Source of the DNA: Enoplosus armatus
Lineage: Eukaryota; Chordata; Actinopteri; Centrarchiformes; Enoplosidae
Assembly (NCBI RefSeq): GCF_043641665.1
Contig: NC_092194.1
Span: 1,552,116-1,616,115, forward strand
Length of the DNA: 64,000 nt
Direction of reading: 5' to 3'
In this document: piece after piece, positions 1 through 11,395 of the stretch
Layout: each line of letters begins with the position of its first letter
Numbering within the stretch: the first letter of the stretch is position 1
Notes under the pieces: model-generated
Seen by the model: only the letters and a program-made list of their open reading frames with translations
Told to the model about the DNA's origin: nothing
Database searches by the model: none
Made by a program: the position numbers and the translations under genes

Positions 1-639
1 GGAAACAAAAGGAAGCTGTCGAAACCACACCTCGTCACCATGAGAACTCTCTGGATGGGGCCAGGTTGTTCATCCGAAAAAGGCAGGGCAGATTTCTGCT
101 TTTAAAAAAAAAAAAAATCTATTATTATCCGGCCTACACTTATATTTCTATCCACAACACAGTGTTACTATTCTGGTAGGTCTGTACAGTTGGAATAAAT
201 GCAGCGTATCCTGTGCAAACTCGAGAGGACTCGTGCCGTTGACCTCTTTTAACATCATCTCCTTCACGTCGACGACTGGCCAAAGGGTTGAATATGTGAT
301 GCGACATCCAGGTGTTTCCAGCGGTTACTACAACTGAGTTTTGTGAGCAGAATCCCCTCCGACGCAAAATTTGCAACGCCAGAGGGGTTCTCTCCGGACC
401 AAAAGACAGACCAGGATGCTCACTTTTGAGGCAGGAACGCTCTCTAAAAGAGGCTATGATTGACGCGTCCTCCAAATTAAACTGCAGACACGTTGCCCTC
501 TAGGACGACGCGCCGAAGTGTTTTCCAATATCAGCGGGATCACACCTGTGACTCCAGAGAAAAGCTGAAACTGAAAATGCATCGGTTCTACGCAAAAGGA
601 TGCGGTTTAGGGGGAAAAAAAAAAAAATCATGGCTTGGG
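1..639. other. Noncoding stretch, no gene seen
   Basis: There is no recognisable exon, RNA gene or repeat family here. It holds a 14-base A tract near 104-117 and another A tract near 615-627. The open frames on both strands are short and overlap each other in conflicting frames, with no domain I recognise. Confidence 0.5.
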
Positions 640-1260
640 TTGAAATGACGACTTCCTTAACGTTATGGGGGACCTCCGTCGTCAGGGTTACAGCAATAAG
701 ACCAACCTTTGCCATGTGAGTGTCCCAAGTTCGTGTGGTGTGACTGCTGGGGCTTGTTGGAAGGCACTGTGGGATTTGTAGACATTCACTAACCATGAAT
801 AGAGTTGCGAAGTTGTATAACATCCTCCATGTTCATCGACGGAGAAATACAGGATGCGTTGACAACAATGTCAATCAATTTAATCATTTTTTCGACTTCA
901 TTCCTGATGTGTCGTGTTGTCAAAAAAACTCGATTCCCCCCCCCCCCCCCCCCCGGTGGCTGGCCTGCAGGATATGTCATAAGCCCCGCCCCCTCCATGT
1001 TAGCAGATGGGACGTGGGCCAAAAAAATCAGTAGTACACGTCAAATACACTTTTCCCAAAGATGGTTTCTGTCATTTCATCAACTCTGTGATTGGATGGT
1101 TTTGACAACAAACAAAAAAAAAAACTGCACCTTGGGATTTATAGTTCACTTTTCACATTTCGTTTATTTATTATTTAGCCCACAGGCTTGTACCAAATAT
1201 TCCCAAACACACGTGAGAGTCCTTTAAGGGCTCCACACTGTCAGCCACATAATATTGTCT
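640..1260. repeat. Composite fish interspersed repeat (fragments)
   Basis: The motif GTGGGATTTGTAG near 768-780 recurs in weaker form as TTGGGATTTATAG near 1131-1143, in the same orientation. The block near 985-1015 (CCCCGCCCCCTCCATGTTAG) has the style of a widespread fish transposon-derived repeat. A 19-base poly-C tract sits at 936-954. The call rests on remembered resemblance plus the internal repetition. The ends and the superfamily cannot be fixed by eye. Confidence 0.45.
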
Positions 1261-1760
1261 TTGCAGAAAACAGGAAGCATGTAAGCCTGGAGTAACTCCT
1301 CCCACAACCCCAAAGCAACAACGAATCACGTATCACGTCACACATTGATATGGTGTATATATATATATACATATTTATATTTTATCTACCAAAGACTTAA
1401 GTTGCACATCTCCTTGAGCAGCTGACCTTTGGGAGCCACCGTACAAGCTTTGTGCACCCAAAGTAACGATACGACCGCGGATGTTAATTTGAATCGCGCT
1501 CGGTGAAGGTTTGCTCAGCCGAGCGATGAGTTTGAAAAGCAAATGTCAGGTCGCGGAGAGAACAAGCTTCAGTTCAGCCTTTTGAGGAGTTCACAGGAGC
1601 GCTCGGCAGTGGCAGTTGTGTGGCGGGCTGGGCTGGGCTGACACTTGAGGTGGTGCTGTCGGGTGTGCTTGTGTGAATGTGTGAAGTGACGGCCCGCAGT
1701 CTCACCGGGCTTTGTGGTTGGAGGCAACAACCGATTTTTCCCCATGAGCCCCACCGCGGC
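1261..1760. other. Noncoding stretch, no gene seen
   Basis: It contains a short imperfect (TA)n near 1354-1380 and otherwise unique-looking sequence. The open frame on the minus strand that runs into the CA repeat downstream is a microsatellite translation, not a gene. Confidence 0.5.
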
Positions 1761-1761
1761 T

Positions 1762-1792
<31 letters not shown>

Positions 1793-1878
1793 TGTACAGA
1801 TGTTGGAGACGAGTCTTCTGGGTGTGTTCAGTGGGAAACAGCAGGTTTTGTCTTCAGGTGGATGGCGAGCCCCCCCCC

Positions 1879-1911
<33 letters not shown>

Positions 1912-1916
1912 GCGCG
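1762..1916. repeat. Two (CA)n microsatellites, second one preceded by poly-C
   Basis: (CA)n occupies about 1762-1789. A second array begins as a C tract (about 1870-1881), passes directly into (CA)n to about 1909, and ends in a short CG run. The C tract lies 5' of the CA array on the CA strand, a polarity that recurs elsewhere in the window. Confidence 0.95.
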
Positions 1917-2019
1917 CCGCAACGCTTTCACCCAGTTTCGAAGCTTAAAGCGTGCTCCACGTAGACTTCAACCAGACGAAGAGCTGGCGTCTTCCAGCGG
2001 CTCCGCGGGTGTTTTGAGC

Positions 2020-2170
2020 TAAATGCTAACGTGCTCGCAAAGGCGACGCTAACGAATGCTGACCATCTTAGTTTGGCCTGTTAGCACGCTAGCATTTTCT
2101 AAATTAGCGCTAGACGGGCAGCTGAGGCTGAAGGGAATGCCATTAGCTCTGCAGGTATTTGGTCAGTGCA
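2020..2170 (+). repeat. Family A fish interspersed repeat, copy 1
   Basis: It is rich in GCTAAC/GCTAGC words (2024-2110), followed by GCTGAGGCTGAAGGGAATGC and AGGTATTTGG. The words GGGAATGCCATT and AGGTATTTGG also occur, reverse-complemented, in the copy at 6640-6900, which proves from this window alone that it is repetitive. Such sequence is very common in percomorph genomes. I assign no family name. Confidence 0.7.
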
Positions 2171-2174
2171 TAAC

Positions 2175-2240
2175 AGCGGGGGTTCCCGACTGGTGGGTCC
2201 GCTTTAGGACCGCGGCTCAGCGTGTGGACTCTGACTGACA
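2175..2240. repeat. Possible hAT-type transposon terminus
   Basis: The words CAGCGGGGGTTCCCGACTGG and GTGGGTCCG resemble the CAGnGGTTCnCAAC ends of Charlie-like hAT elements. No matching second end was found, so this is at most a fragment. The call is from remembered resemblance. Confidence 0.25.
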
Positions 2241-2321
2241 GGGACTCAACGGGCGCCAGTGTTATGCAGTCACACCTCTCGGAAAGGGATCAGATGGGGA
2301 ATGCTTTACCATGGGTGTAAT

Positions 2322-2434
2322 TGTGTGTGTGTGTGTGTGTGTGACTCCTCATTGTATATGAGCTTGTCAGCAGTTGAAAAATGCGTACGTCTGTGTGCGA
2401 TTCCATGCCTGAGCATGAACAGCACATATAGACC

Positions 2435-2462
<28 letters not shown>
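2322..2462. repeat. Paired (GT)n microsatellites
   Basis: (GT)n runs occupy about 2322-2343 and 2435-2462, both in the same orientation. The 90 bases between them show no gene. Confidence 0.95.
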
Positions 2463-2466
<4 letters not shown>

Positions 2467-3433
2467 GGTGTGCAGAGGTATGCAGCTGGCTGCTGGCGGA
2501 GTGTCGGTAAGTCTGCGACTTCACAGGGATTCCAGTGAAAGGTTTTAATTAGCAGCTGACTCGGGTCTTGGCAGCCGGTGTGTAGATGCTTATTGAGGGC
2601 CGTAAATCTGCAGCAACGACTACAGGGGCCACACCCCGGGCCCCTGCATCCACCCCCCCCCCCCCCAACCCTGTACGCCACAGACCCCCAGTGCCAGCTC
2701 TGACAGCGGCGTGCTGCACTTTCGCGCGCCTTCATTCGTTTACACAGGGGACATATTAGAAGACTTGCTGCAAGCTGATATTCAAACGGCATTGCGTCAC
2801 ACTCACTCGCTGTCACTGCTGTCCTCTCTGACTGATTTACCGCTCACTCACTCGCAGTCACTCTGTCCGTCCTCCGGCGGTTCTAATCGGGGCACGGCAG
2901 TGCTCTGGAGGTCAAGCCCTGAACCAGGATCCGGCCGCGCGCTTTCCCTCAGCGATGCTGCAAAGCCGCGTGGGTCAAGTGAACCGATTTGCGACCTCTA
3001 ACTTCAAAGGTAGGTAGGTACATAAGGGCTTTTTATGAACTGCGTCTCAATCATGCAAAGCTGCTCTAGCGGAGCCCCAGAATAAAACATCACATCACAG
3101 TTACACGAGATCATTCTCACTATCCGTGCACACCCTGAAGGTGGTGCATGTTGCTAAAAAAAAAACAAAAAAAAAAAACGTGGCTGTTGTGACTCTACGT
3201 GGACTCACTCAAAAAAAAAAAACAACACCTACCAAATAAGAGTTAAAAAAGAAAACAAGAAAAACAAAAACCTTTTCATATTTGTTTTCATCCACAAGAC
3301 AAATGATTTGACGGGCCTCGGCGGGATCATACAGCACCGGCGTATTACACGCCCAGCGCTGTACTGAAATGGCTTCACTGTAATGGTTGACAATGCTTTA
3401 TGGTTAGGGCTGGTTAGGGTATGGGGGGGGGGG

Positions 3434-3473
<40 letters not shown>

Positions 3474-4180
3474 CCGATGACGAAGCTTCACCGTGCGTTA
3501 CTGTTATGACAGCGTTTCAGGTGGTGATTTCTTCTTCCTCTCCTTCCTGAGCAGACCGGGGAGGCTTCATCTGGCAGACCGAGGCTCGGGGGCCATTAGC
3601 GTACTTTCGAACTTTCACACTGTCTTAATTCTCAAATTAAACACCTGCCTCGTTCTGCCGCTGAGGTGTCTCTGCACACCCTCTCTCTCTCGTAACTCCC
3701 CCCCCCCCCCCCACTTTCTCTCAGGTTTTTATTCTTCCCTTTGTCCTCCCCACCACCCGTAAGAGTACAGGAAAGCCGACACAGTTGCTCCTCGTGTTTC
3801 TTCTTCGTATGCGTGATTGCGATCTGAAGACGGGCCTTTTGTTATAAATCATATCCTCGACATCAGCTTTAAGCGTCATTAATCTGCTTATTTGGACTGA
3901 CCACAAACAAAAAAGTGTTGAAATGTTGAATTTATTTTAAATTAAAAAAAAAAAGTAATATATTTAGAGTCAATTACTTTTAGTTCCAACGAGATAATGA
4001 CGTGAATAGTAATTCAGTGAGTATTCACTTGTGTTACCTGCTATTGGGGACACAGCTTTGAAAGTGGGGAGATCAAATTTACAGGAAATGTTAATGAACA
4101 GAATGAATTGAAATATGAAGATTCTAAATAATATCATAGTTGAGACCCACCCCAGAAGGGGCTGAGGCTTTTGGCCTGTG
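2463..4180. other. Noncoding stretch with simple repeats
   Basis: It holds a C tract (2653-2666), A-rich runs (3156-3178, 3211-3222), a (GTAG)n hint near 3010, a G13 tract joined to (CT)n at 3423-3465, and a C tract near 3698-3712. No exon or interspersed family is recognised. Open frames crossing these runs give poly-Arg/Glu or poly-Pro peptides and are dismissed. Confidence 0.6.
3423..3465. repeat. G tract joined to (CT)n
   Basis: A run of about 13 G is followed almost directly by about 15 CT units. Homopyrimidine next to homopurine on one strand is a possible site for a triplex or G-quadruplex. Confidence 0.95.
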
Positions 4181-4184
4181 TAAA

Positions 4185-4283
4185 TGTGTGTGTGTGTGTG
4201 TGTGAGGATATGAAGGGAAAGATTTATACTGTAAGATACCCAAAAGTATCAAAAAAAAAACAAACAAAAAAAAAAAAAAAAAA

Positions 4284-4329
<46 letters not shown>
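4185..4329. repeat. (GT)n, poly-A and (AT)n cluster
   Basis: (GT)n lies at about 4185-4204, a broken poly-A run at 4250-4284, then (AT)n with one interruption to 4329. Confidence 0.95.
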
Positions 4330-4331
<2 letters not shown>

Positions 4332-5467
4332 GGATGAATCAATTCATCCTTTAGTCCATAACATTTCAGAAATGGTAAAAGACGCCCATCACAACGTTTA
4401 AATTGCTTGTTTTGTCGGACCGACAGTCCAAAAGCCGCAGATGTTACATGAAGTTTACTATCATATGGGACAAAGAAAAGCTGACCTGGGTATTTAAGGA
4501 AATGGGATGCCCCCCCCCCCCCCCCGCCGACTCTGGCGGTTCCATTCGCGACTCCTCCTGTCCCACACGTCGACGTGTCCCTTGGGCACGATGCCGAACC
4601 CTCTAAGTTAGTCCCGATGGACGGGCTAGGTGTGAAAAGTTTGAATGAGGGGCCATTTGTAAAGCCGTGAACAGGGTTTCTATGCCGGACTGGCCGCCTA
4701 CCCCCCCCGGGTCGGGTGCGTGGTCACCTGAATAACCTCTAATACTATCAAATAATAAAGGTCCTGGAGCTAGATTTTGACAGGAAGGCCCTCATCATGT
4801 CAGCCGACGTTGTACCGTAGTGGTGGTGCATATCACCCAAGTCAGAACAAACCAGTTGACACACAGTAAACCTGGATCCTTCTTGGGGCCCCTGGAGTTC
4901 TAGGGCCTAAATACGTTGCGGCCATTTCAGTGTCAACCCCTTGAGCGGTTTAGATCTTAGGAAGAGTGGACGTTAACTCTTTGCCATTTGCAGAATAACG
5001 TGGTATTCTATTTATGGTGGAGTGCGGAGGATGAGGTGGAGGTGGAGGTGGATGTCTCCGACATCGCTGACGCTCGCCAGATGGGTACCGAGGCGATAAG
5101 ACGCACAAGCGGAGCGTCTTTTGGCTTCCGGTATAGTAGTCGGGGGTTAATTGCAACTTTTTTTTTTTTTAAATATCTGATTCTGACAGACAACAACAAC
5201 AAACAAACAAACAAACAAACACACAAAAAAAAGAAAAGCTGATAGCACATTTTTCACAACATTTCATCAGTATGGCAAAAGTTTCCGTGTGCTCTTTGCG
5301 CCGGTTCAATTTCATTTGTACACAGGCTGTCGAGAACGTCACTCTCCTTTCAGTCCACTTGTCACAGACTTGTCACATTTCTCTCCGGCACCACCTCAAA
5401 CATTTATACCTGCTGTCTGCCCCCATGTGTATCCCATATCTCTATGGTGGCTGTGTACCGTAATGAA
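4330..5467. other. Noncoding stretch, no gene seen
   Basis: It contains a C tract (4511-4525), a T tract near 5158-5170, a short (CAAA)n near 5203-5220, and a GGAGGT-type short purine repeat near 5033-5051. No exon is supported. Confidence 0.5.
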
Positions 5468-5492
5468 ATATATATATATATATATATATATA
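5468..5492. repeat. (AT)n microsatellite
   Basis: About twelve uninterrupted TA units. Confidence 0.95.
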
Positions 5493-5559
5493 GAATATGA
5501 CCAACATTAGCCGACACTAAAAGAACAAGAACAATTTGCCGGCTACTGCTAATTTGTCA

Positions 5560-5870
5560 AAAGGCTGCTTTTCGCCTTCCTGCTGGGAAACATTTCTGGA
5601 AATGTTCAGTCGGTCCATTGATTGCATTCAACCCGGCTGACAGGAAGGCACCCGATTCACGTTTGTTTGTTTTTTTCCCCTTCTTTGTTCGTTGCTTTAC
5701 AGTAGAGTCCACTCTTTTTTCTTTTTTCTTTTTTTTCCAATCATTCGCTATGCTAATGCCGTCTGTCTTCCTCTCCGTGGTGTAAAAATCATTACGTTTG
5801 TCTGCTGTTTATTAGATCCCGGCTAATTAAAGAAAAGGTCACAGAAATGCCGCCGAGAGAAACACTGACA
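5560..5870. promoter_or_regulatory. Candidate conserved noncoding block
   Basis: The composition is balanced and not repetitive except for T runs near 5665-5740. Words such as GCTATGCTAATG (5748-5759) and CGGCTAATTAAAG (5820-5832) suggest homeodomain or POU-type sites. It has no coding signal. The regulatory role is an inference and needs an alignment between fish species. Confidence 0.3.
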
Positions 5871-5989
5871 CCTTCATGCCATGAAGATACAGTGCTGGGT
5901 GCATATACTGTATGTTTTCTTGGGTGTCCCAATCTGGCCTGTGACCTTTTTGCTTTATATACTTTATATGGAATTCAGCACCGAGTTGT

Positions 5990-6065
5990 AGCGTCCAATA
6001 ATAATAATAATAGTGATAATAATACATTTTATTTGTAAAGCACTTCTCTAGACCGCCAGTGATTA
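5990..6065. repeat. LINE/SINE-tail-like fish repeat fragment
   Basis: An (AAT)n run is followed by ACATTTTATTTGTAAAGCAC, a word set typical of abundant fish L2-related or SINE tails. The fragment is short, and its orientation and family are not fixed. Confidence 0.45.
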
Positions 6066-6122
6066 AAATGATGACCAGATTTCGAACGCATGTTAAGAAG
6101 GGTGTACTTTAAGAATTTTTTT

Positions 6123-6624
6123 TTAAAGGCCCCATATCATGCTCATTTCAGCTCTGTATTTTTATTATGGGGCTCCACTAGAGCAGCTTTGCATGATTCA
6201 CAGTTCATAAAAAGTCCTTATTTCTCTTCTCCTGGCCCTTTCTGCAGCCCCTCAGTCCCCCCCCCCACCCCCCCCTCTGTCTGAAACAAGCCGTTTTAAA
6301 CAAACTGAACAACCTCCAAACACTTGAAGAGTAGTTCCTGAGCAGAGCGCTCCAATGACTCAGACAGACTGAGCAGGTGGATGAGTGAGTCCCTGTACTT
6401 GGTGGGTGATGCTGTTGCCCGGAGCAGATGACCCGCTGGGGGGGGGGGGGGGGGGGGGGCGCATGGCTGAGTGCGGTGACTCTATAGTTGTGACATCACA
6501 ACCTTACGGAAGCCCTGAGGGCTCATTGAAAGGCACAGTGTCTGAGCGTTTTGATAGCACCCAGACCTGCTTTATAGTCAAACAAGACATGGACGTCTCA
6601 CTTTCTACAATATGGGACCTTTAA
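6123..6624. mobile_element. Nonautonomous MITE-like DNA transposon, near full length
   Basis: The left end reads TTAAAGGCCCCATAT and the right end ATATGGGACCTTTAA. These are inverted copies with one mismatch over 15 bases. TTAA stands at both boundaries (6123-6126 and 6621-6624), either as target duplication or as part of the ends. The 500-bp interior has no open frame for a transposase. It includes a C tract near 6257-6276 and a 22-base G tract (6438-6459). Elements with these ends are common in percomorph fish. The superfamily is uncertain: TTAA suits piggyBac-like elements, but the terminal bases are not the usual CCY. Confidence 0.75.
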
Positions 6625-6639
6625 AGCTAAGGCGACTGT

Positions 6640-6900
6640 TTTTTCCTCTGGCAGCCACCATGTGGTGTTAAATCCAACATCGCAACAACTATTGGATGGA
6701 ATGTCATTAAATCTGGTTCAATTCATGTTCCCCTGTGGCGATCCTCTCGTGCCACCGTGGGGTCAAAATCGCTTTGGTTTATGCCCAAATACCTTTCAAA
6801 ATGGCATTCCCCACCAGCCGCAGCTGCACTTTGTGTTGAGTGCTAAGCTCAGAACATTGCACCTGATAAACATCAGCATCACAGGGCTACTTCTTGTTAA
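6640..6900 (-). repeat. Family A fish interspersed repeat, copy 2 (reverse)
   Basis: Reverse-complemented, it carries GGTATTTGG and GGGAATGCCATT, shared with copy 1 at 2020-2170. The stretch ACTATTGGATGGAATGTCAT near 6690-6709 is the other characteristic part of the family. It starts 16 bases after the MITE-like element. The 86-residue open frame through it is not a gene. Confidence 0.7.
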
Positions 6901-8189
6901 GACAGAGACACAGAGATACTGACAAAAAGATTACATCGGGGATTGTCCAAATATCAGCAACAACACTGAAAAAAAACGCATGTGGGTCAAGTATATTTTT
7001 GCAACAGGAAATCACTCGCTCTCCCAGATGTAAGGACACACACATGCTGAACCCTTTTAAAGCCACAGATGTTGTGAACATCCCTGCTCGGACTGTGTTG
7101 TTAGAGGCAGACATCTGCCATCTCCTCCATCCTCGCGTTTCTCCTCTCCGGCATTTGACTCGCAGTCCATCATTCTCAAAATGACTCCCCCGACTCAAAC
7201 GCCGCAGCCCCAGACTCCATAAAATCTGAGGCGCCTTGCTATACAATATACATGTGTATGTTTTCTGATGGCAGACTACAGTGGATTTTGTTATCACCTT
7301 AAATCAGTTCAACAGAGCCTCTTTAAAAAGGACGATATGTTAGAGAATAAAAAAAAAAAAAAAAATGTCAAGAGGGAGGCATCCTGACAGAGGGATGACA
7401 GATTTGGTCTGTGTGTGTGTGTGTGTCAAAGCCCCACCTAGGACGCCTGGCAGGCAGTAATGCTGTGAGCGAAGGCAAACCTCATAAAAGGAGTGGCGTG
7501 CAGGGGAGACGGGCTCCGTCGCCTGCGGGGGGACTAATGGCAGCCGAGAGGCAGCAAAGCCTGAAATAAGGAGATACTAAAATTTATGAAAAGAATCAGC
7601 CATCCAGCCTGATTACCTCTTTCGCCGAGGAGGAGGAGGCGAGAGACGGTGTGTGTGTGTGTGTGTGTGTGTGACAGCGAAAAAAAAGAGATTTTAAAGG
7701 AGAGGTGAGACGCGTGTTCAGCGATACATCAAAAGCATCAGATAGTTCTGCTGTTTCTGTGGGGACGTAACCTCACCTTATGGTCTTAAACGAATACATT
7801 CACGCAAATGTGCCTTGTTTCCCGACTTACTTCGGGGTCACGCGTGAGGATCTACTGCATATCGGTGGCCTCTCTGCGCTTCCACCCTCGGGCATGTTTA
7901 GCCTCGCTAAGCACAGGGAAGAAACCTTCAAGCCCATAGTTCCGTTAAAAGGAAGAAAGGGCATCTCGCCACGTCTACCAAGGATGTGGTCCAGATGCTT
8001 AGTTCTGGTGTCTTCAGTGGTTTTCGGAGGGAAAGTCATTACTGCTGCTTTGATTTCACGAATGTTTCCCTCCCAAACTGTGAGTTGTGTCCATTATCTG
8101 CCACATGTCTCTGCCAACCATACTTCACCTGTATCACATTGGTGAGACCTCTAAGTCTAGAAAATAGATAGATTTTTTTTTGTCTGTTT
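6901..8189. other. Noncoding stretch with two (GT)n arrays
   Basis: (GT)n occurs at about 7411-7426 and 7649-7673, and poly-A near 7349-7365. The block 7430-7630 is GC-balanced and unique-looking but has no coding features I can defend. The 121-residue open frame at 7780-8145 has no recognisable domain. Confidence 0.45.
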
Positions 8190-8545
8190 ATACCAATTAG
8201 TGAAGGTTCAGCCACGTCCCTCGGCTGTTACCTGGGAAGTTGCATGTCAGCCTATCGGCGATCTCTGCGGTTCGCAGAAGCAGCGACACTTGGTTTCAGA
8301 AAGTTCAGGTGCGCCTGACCTGCTCCGGGAGTGGTTTGTTTTCAAGGCTTTCTGTCAGAAAGCCTTTTCGACAGCAGAAAGACAGGACTTTCACCCAGGA
8401 GGCCGCTGTACAAAAGTCAACATAGACTTATTATTTGAAGCCAAACCGTCACCTTTTCCTGAACCTAACCAAGTAGTTTTGCTGCCTAAACCTAAACCAA
8501 ACTGCGACCGTTTCGCCACGTTAACCACGCGTTAGAAAGGCTTTC
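8190..8545. repeat. Probable fish interspersed repeat with internal hairpin
   Basis: The words CCTAACCAAGTAGTTTTGC and CCTAAACCTAAACC near 8462-8497 match the style of a frequent fish repeat. A perfect 10-bp inverted repeat with a 3-base loop lies at 8344-8366, built on AAGGCTTTCT. The open frame across it is judged accidental. Boundaries are approximate. Confidence 0.4.
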
Positions 8546-9640
8546 TGGCAGAGAGGCCCGAGGCCTGTTCATGTTTTGTTTATTAACTGGCCCCCGTCCT
8601 CGTGTCATCTGGTGAAAACTACGTTGGCGCATAGTTTTTAACTTCACGGAGAGACGTAAAAGAAAGGCATCCACGAGTTTTTGTCTGACTCTGGGTTCGA
8701 AGGAAAACTCAAATGAATCTGAAACCAAATTTTACATTCATTGTTTTTCGCAAAATGCACAATAATACTAGTGTAATAATGATGTTATATTGTGTTTTGC
8801 TGCCAAATGTTGTATATATTATGCGAAGTGAACTGCACTGAGAAGCACGTCAACCTCAGAGCAACAGTGAGTTTAATGACGGCACTTCAACATGATGTGA
8901 CCCGCTCATTTGAAAAGCCATTACGAGCTGTTTGGCTAATCAGTCGATTAGTCCCGAACTATAACACTCTATTTATCAAGTGGCCGGGGCTCCCAGCTCA
9001 CCTCACGCTCCACTTCCATCTGATCCTGGCTCAGGGATCCGCTGTTTGGCAAGAGGAGGCCTATAAATAAAAAGAGGCCTGCACAAAAGAATGTGTTAAT
9101 TACTAATTAGAGAGAGAGGGACCAACCGAGTGTTTGCTGGAAAGCTACACTGCATCCGTGTGTGTGTGTGTGTAGGTGGGTAGGTGTGTGTTCAGCGCTC
9201 CTTCTATTCTGAGCCATACACTGATGGTGCCACCAGGACAAAACACTTCCAATCAGATGGAGGAGTCAGGGGGGGGGGCACTGAACGATCATTTAAAGTT
9301 ATAATAAGTAAGACTGATGGCATCAATCTATCTGTGGGTGTTAATGGGACTGTTGACTCCGCGATGACTTCCGCGGCAGGTCACTTTCCGTCCTGTCCTG
9401 TCCTGTCCTGTCCCATGAGTACACAAATACACCATAGCACACGTATGTTCACACAGTGCATTATGTGGTACAGGAAAGGCTGACAGGTGACACACTCCTA
9501 ACAGCCAAAAAGCCATGCTATATGAGCCCGTGGAGGCTGATCCGTGATCCAGTTGTGGGGCTAGAAATGTAAAGTTTGTTCTGAGGGTGGTGCACAGGGA
9601 AAGACCATGGTGTCATTAACATCGAAAACGTTTCGCGACA
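8546..9640. other. Noncoding stretch, partly CNE-like
   Basis: The part 8930-9115 contains TTAATTACTAATTAGAG (9094-9110), which carries two TAATTA homeodomain cores, and looks like a conserved regulatory block. (GT)n lies at about 9158-9173, a G9 tract near 9270, and four TCCTG units near 9391-9412. No exon is seen. Confidence 0.4.
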
Positions 9641-9745
9641 ATCTACCAATTAGATGTTGATCAGAGGAAATTTTGGCCTGATGATGGCGCTAGAGGAAGG
9701 GGTTGCTTAAAAACGCTATCGTCTGAGGAACATCAGTCTTCCGGG
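9640..9745 (+). repeat. Family A fish interspersed repeat, copy 3 (partial)
   Basis: The words GAAATTTTGGCCTGATGATG and GGCGCTAGAGGAA near 9667-9699 belong to the middle part of the family seen at 2020 and 6640. The ends are decayed. Confidence 0.55.
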
Positions 9746-10204
9746 GATCGTGAAGTAGAGGTCCTCGTGGATCCGCTCGGTTCTTCTCTTAGACGCGACC
9801 AGGTACCCGACTCGGGCCGGATCCAAATTGTATTCGGTCGGATCGGGTCAGGAGGGATCACGTTGTATTGCTGCGGTGTCTCGGCTCCCAGGTGGATCTC
9901 AGTGGACCTCTGCAGTGTTCTCTCTTTGTGGGCCTATTAGAATCGAGCGTTTTTGGTCAAACAATTCTTGGGTCTATTCTGATTGCGGTCGCTCTGTTTA
10001 TACAACCAGGGTTTGGGTAGGTTTTTCCACAAGTCCGTTTCCATTTTCTGTACAAAGATTTGGACCAGTGAAGGCCTCTATCACGTACATCCATACCAAA
10101 ACCTTCACAGAAATATGGCAGGCGTGTGTTGAGATATTTTGTTGTAGGCCAGTATATCAGACAGATGGGCAGATGACCCACTCCGGGACCCCCTGCATTT
10201 ACAG
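9746..10204. other. Noncoding stretch, no gene seen
   Basis: It has a slightly repetitive GGATC/CGGATC composition near 9770-9850. The 126-residue open frame at 9828-10,208 shows no domain. It may be part of the retroelement insertion that follows, but nothing in it is recognisable. Confidence 0.4.
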
Positions 10205-10445
10205 TTAAACATTCACATCCACTTCATCCTCCAGCACATGGACTCCTCAGGAACCCATGCCAGGATTCTGTTTGTGGATCTTAGCTCCGCTTTTAACACC
10301 ACCATCTGAGTGTGCCTGACTCCACGTACCGGGCGGGTCGCAGACTTCAATCCTGGTGCACTCCTGCACCGCCGCCGCCGTCCTCGCCTACTCCATCACC
10401 ATGCGCCACCTCTCCAGGACCTGTACACCTCCAGGACTCTGAAGT
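10205..10445 (+). mobile_element. LINE reverse transcriptase fragment (non-LTR, decayed)
   Basis: In the frame of 10,238-10,306 the translation contains GTHARILFVDLSSAFNT, and the frame stays open upstream to about 10,208. This is the motif A region of a non-LTR reverse transcriptase, with the first catalytic Asp at 10,277-10,279. A TGA stop follows at 10,307. Further decayed coding similarity, ending in a word like LQDLYTSRTLK, may run to about 10,445. The element is truncated on both sides and inactive. The clade could be L2, Rex or Jockey-like; I cannot separate these. Confidence 0.75.
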
Positions 10446-11015
10446 GGAGCGATCTCGTCTGCCAACAGTGGACGTTGGTTTCTTTTAATCACGACCACAA
10501 TTCCCGCCGAACCTTGAGTAGTTCCGGTTGCCGTAAGTGACACCAAACCCTAAACATCGCATATAGCCAATATCACTATCCCTGTCCTTGGGTTAACCAG
10601 CAGCAGCAAAACATATGCAGTACAGTACTTTTTAGTTTATAGCGGTAGTACATTTGAAAAGCTCCCCAGCTCCCAGCCAAGTCAGAACTCGGTATCAACA
10701 GCCGGGGACACAAACATAACTTTCCTTTTTTTTGTGCCAAGAATCCCCCACATTCACCTTCGGTTCACCTCCAACCAACTTTTCACACAGCCACTGTGAA
10801 ATACTCAGAAACTCTTGAATACGGTAAATAAGCCTTGCCACCCAGTTAACGCGGGGGGGGGGGGCGGGGGGTATTAGTGTCACATAAAAACTGGGTCCTC
10901 TCTTCGCTCACTTCCCATCCTGCCATTAAAACTGTACCATGAAAATATTGCCATAGCCCGGTCCTCTCTCTTTCCCCCCTTCCCTTCATCTAAAAAGAAT
11001 GTTTTCATAATATGA
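10446..11015. other. Noncoding stretch, no gene seen
   Basis: It is unique-looking with a G-rich run at 10,852-10,870. No exon or known repeat is recognised. Confidence 0.45.
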
Positions 11016-11019
11016 AATA

Positions 11020-11150
11020 ATAATGCTCTGTTTGCAGCCGCCGCCGCAGCTCCGTAATGGGGATGCGGGAGTGAAAGAAAAGTGGGTGAATTAAACTTTA
11101 AGGAGACGGCAGCGGAAATTTTAGCGGTGTCTATTAAAAGTCACGTTTAA
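11020..11150. promoter_or_regulatory. Candidate conserved noncoding block
   Basis: A GCCGCCGCCGCAG run is followed by A/T-rich words such as GGTGAATTAAAC and TATTAAAAGTC, without low-complexity repeats. There is no coding signal. A regulatory role is inferred from its style only. Confidence 0.25.
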
Positions 11151-11172
11151 AAAGGAAAAAAAGGGGAAGGAG

Positions 11173-11204
11173 GTGTGTGTGTGTGTGTGTGTGTGTGGGG
11201 GGGG
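11173..11204. repeat. (GT)n joined to poly-G
   Basis: About twelve GT units run directly into eight G. On the other strand this is poly-C 5' of (AC)n, the same polarity as at 1870-1909. Confidence 0.95.
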
Positions 11205-11395
11205 TGTTAAGAGGAAGAAAACAAAGACAGAGATTTGAAATAATAGGTTTTTGCGGGGTTTCTTGCCTCACTTTGCGCTCTCCCGGTTGGCTGACTGGGT
11301 GCCAGTTTGGCAAGGCCTCGTCATTAAAGATGGCATATGCAGCCGACGGGTCCCTCAGAGTAATGCGAACTTCTGCAGCCTGTCTCCTCAGACTC

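Noticed and set aside
7780..8145. 121-codon plus frame with an opposing 70-codon minus frame
   Set aside because: No recognisable domain, no upstream promoter or splice signals, and conflicting frames on both strands.
8460..8500. Interstitial telomere-like CCTAAACCTAA words
   Set aside because: The vertebrate telomere unit is CCCTAA. These words lack a regular period and fit an interspersed repeat better.
9055..9080. TATA-box-like CTATAAATAAAAAG
   Set aside because: No initiator, GC box or downstream exon accompanies it. A/T-rich words of this kind are frequent here.
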